A DNA stretch of 64,000 nt, from positions 95,410,501-95,474,500 of the forward strand of contig NC_060213.1 in NCBI RefSeq assembly GCF_021130785.1. The letters run 5' to 3'. Both the position numbers and the translations under genes were made by a program. This document shows positions 63,961 to 64,000 of the stretch, one piece after another (within the stretch, counting starts at the first letter, position 1; each line of letters opens with the position of its first letter). This DNA is from Homalodisca vitripennis (taxonomy: Eukaryota > Arthropoda > Insecta > Hemiptera > Cicadellidae). The notes beneath the pieces were generated by a model. That model did no database searches and was not told the origin of the DNA. It was given only the letters and a program-made list of their open reading frames with translations.

Positions 63961-64000
63961 TGGTTGATTCCTCTTAGGAGTGCCACGGCTTCGCTCACCG

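Larger units (their letters stand above)
61055..64000 (+). mobile_element. Ty3/gypsy-type LTR retrotransposon, 5'-truncated, continues past the window
   Basis: The order gag zinc knuckle, protease, reverse transcriptase, RNase H, integrase defines Ty3/gypsy. No 5' LTR, primer-binding site or N-terminal gag precedes it: an in-frame stop and unrelated sequence lie just upstream of 61055. gag and pol are in different frames (-1). Two stop codons interrupt pol (62071 and 63958). The codon composition is more GC-rich than the surroundings. The 3' LTR must lie outside the window. Confidence 0.92.

Overview
This 64 kb window is AT-rich, repeat-laden animal DNA from an insect nuclear genome. The gustatory-receptor and CYP3-clan cytochrome P450 genes, the short coding exons split by long introns, and the mix of transposable elements all point to an insect. 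A hemipteran is my best guess, but the sequence does not prove it. There is no sign of bacterial gene organisation.

Three host loci can be supported. (1) A four-exon gustatory receptor gene on the minus strand (10180-14303) that I assembled by joining one long exon to three short ones; all junctions are phase 0 and give a 336-residue, seven-pass protein. (2) A cytochrome P450 gene on the plus strand (42229-46307) with four coding exons and all hallmark motifs. Its first intron junction is uncertain, and its third intron carries a decayed copy of the last exon. (3) The last two exons of a second, very similar gustatory receptor on the minus strand (59125-59419). Its upstream exons are not visible before a tRNA-like repeat array and a Ty3/gypsy element. 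A degraded Nopp140-like sequence lies near the left edge (602-1004).

The rest is mostly mobile DNA. From left to right: a Penelope-like reverse transcriptase fragment inside the receptor's intron 2; a 47-bp minisatellite built from the receptor's own exon 1 splice-donor region; an internally deleted non-LTR retrotransposon (about 14.84-17.8 kb); a long inverted-repeat (foldback) element (29255-37957) whose left arm is interrupted by a nearly full-length but broken non-LTR retrotransposon with an 11-bp target duplication; a near-perfect 567-bp palindrome with an 11-bp target duplication about 0.8 kb upstream of the P450; a reverse transcriptase relic near 51.5 kb; a DNA transposon with 265-bp terminal inverted repeats (53216-54935); a tandem and inverted array of tRNA-Gln-like SINE units (59861-60565); and a 5'-truncated Ty3/gypsy element running off the right edge (61055-64000) with a textbook -1 frameshift signal. 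Three low-copy interspersed repeat families and several CA/GT/TA microsatellites fill other gaps.

The receptors and the P450 belong to chemosensory and detoxification families that commonly expand by local duplication. The sister receptor exons and the P450 pseudo-exon fit that pattern. Long stretches such as 24-29 kb, 38-40.8 kb and 46.3-48.2 kb show no gene I can defend.
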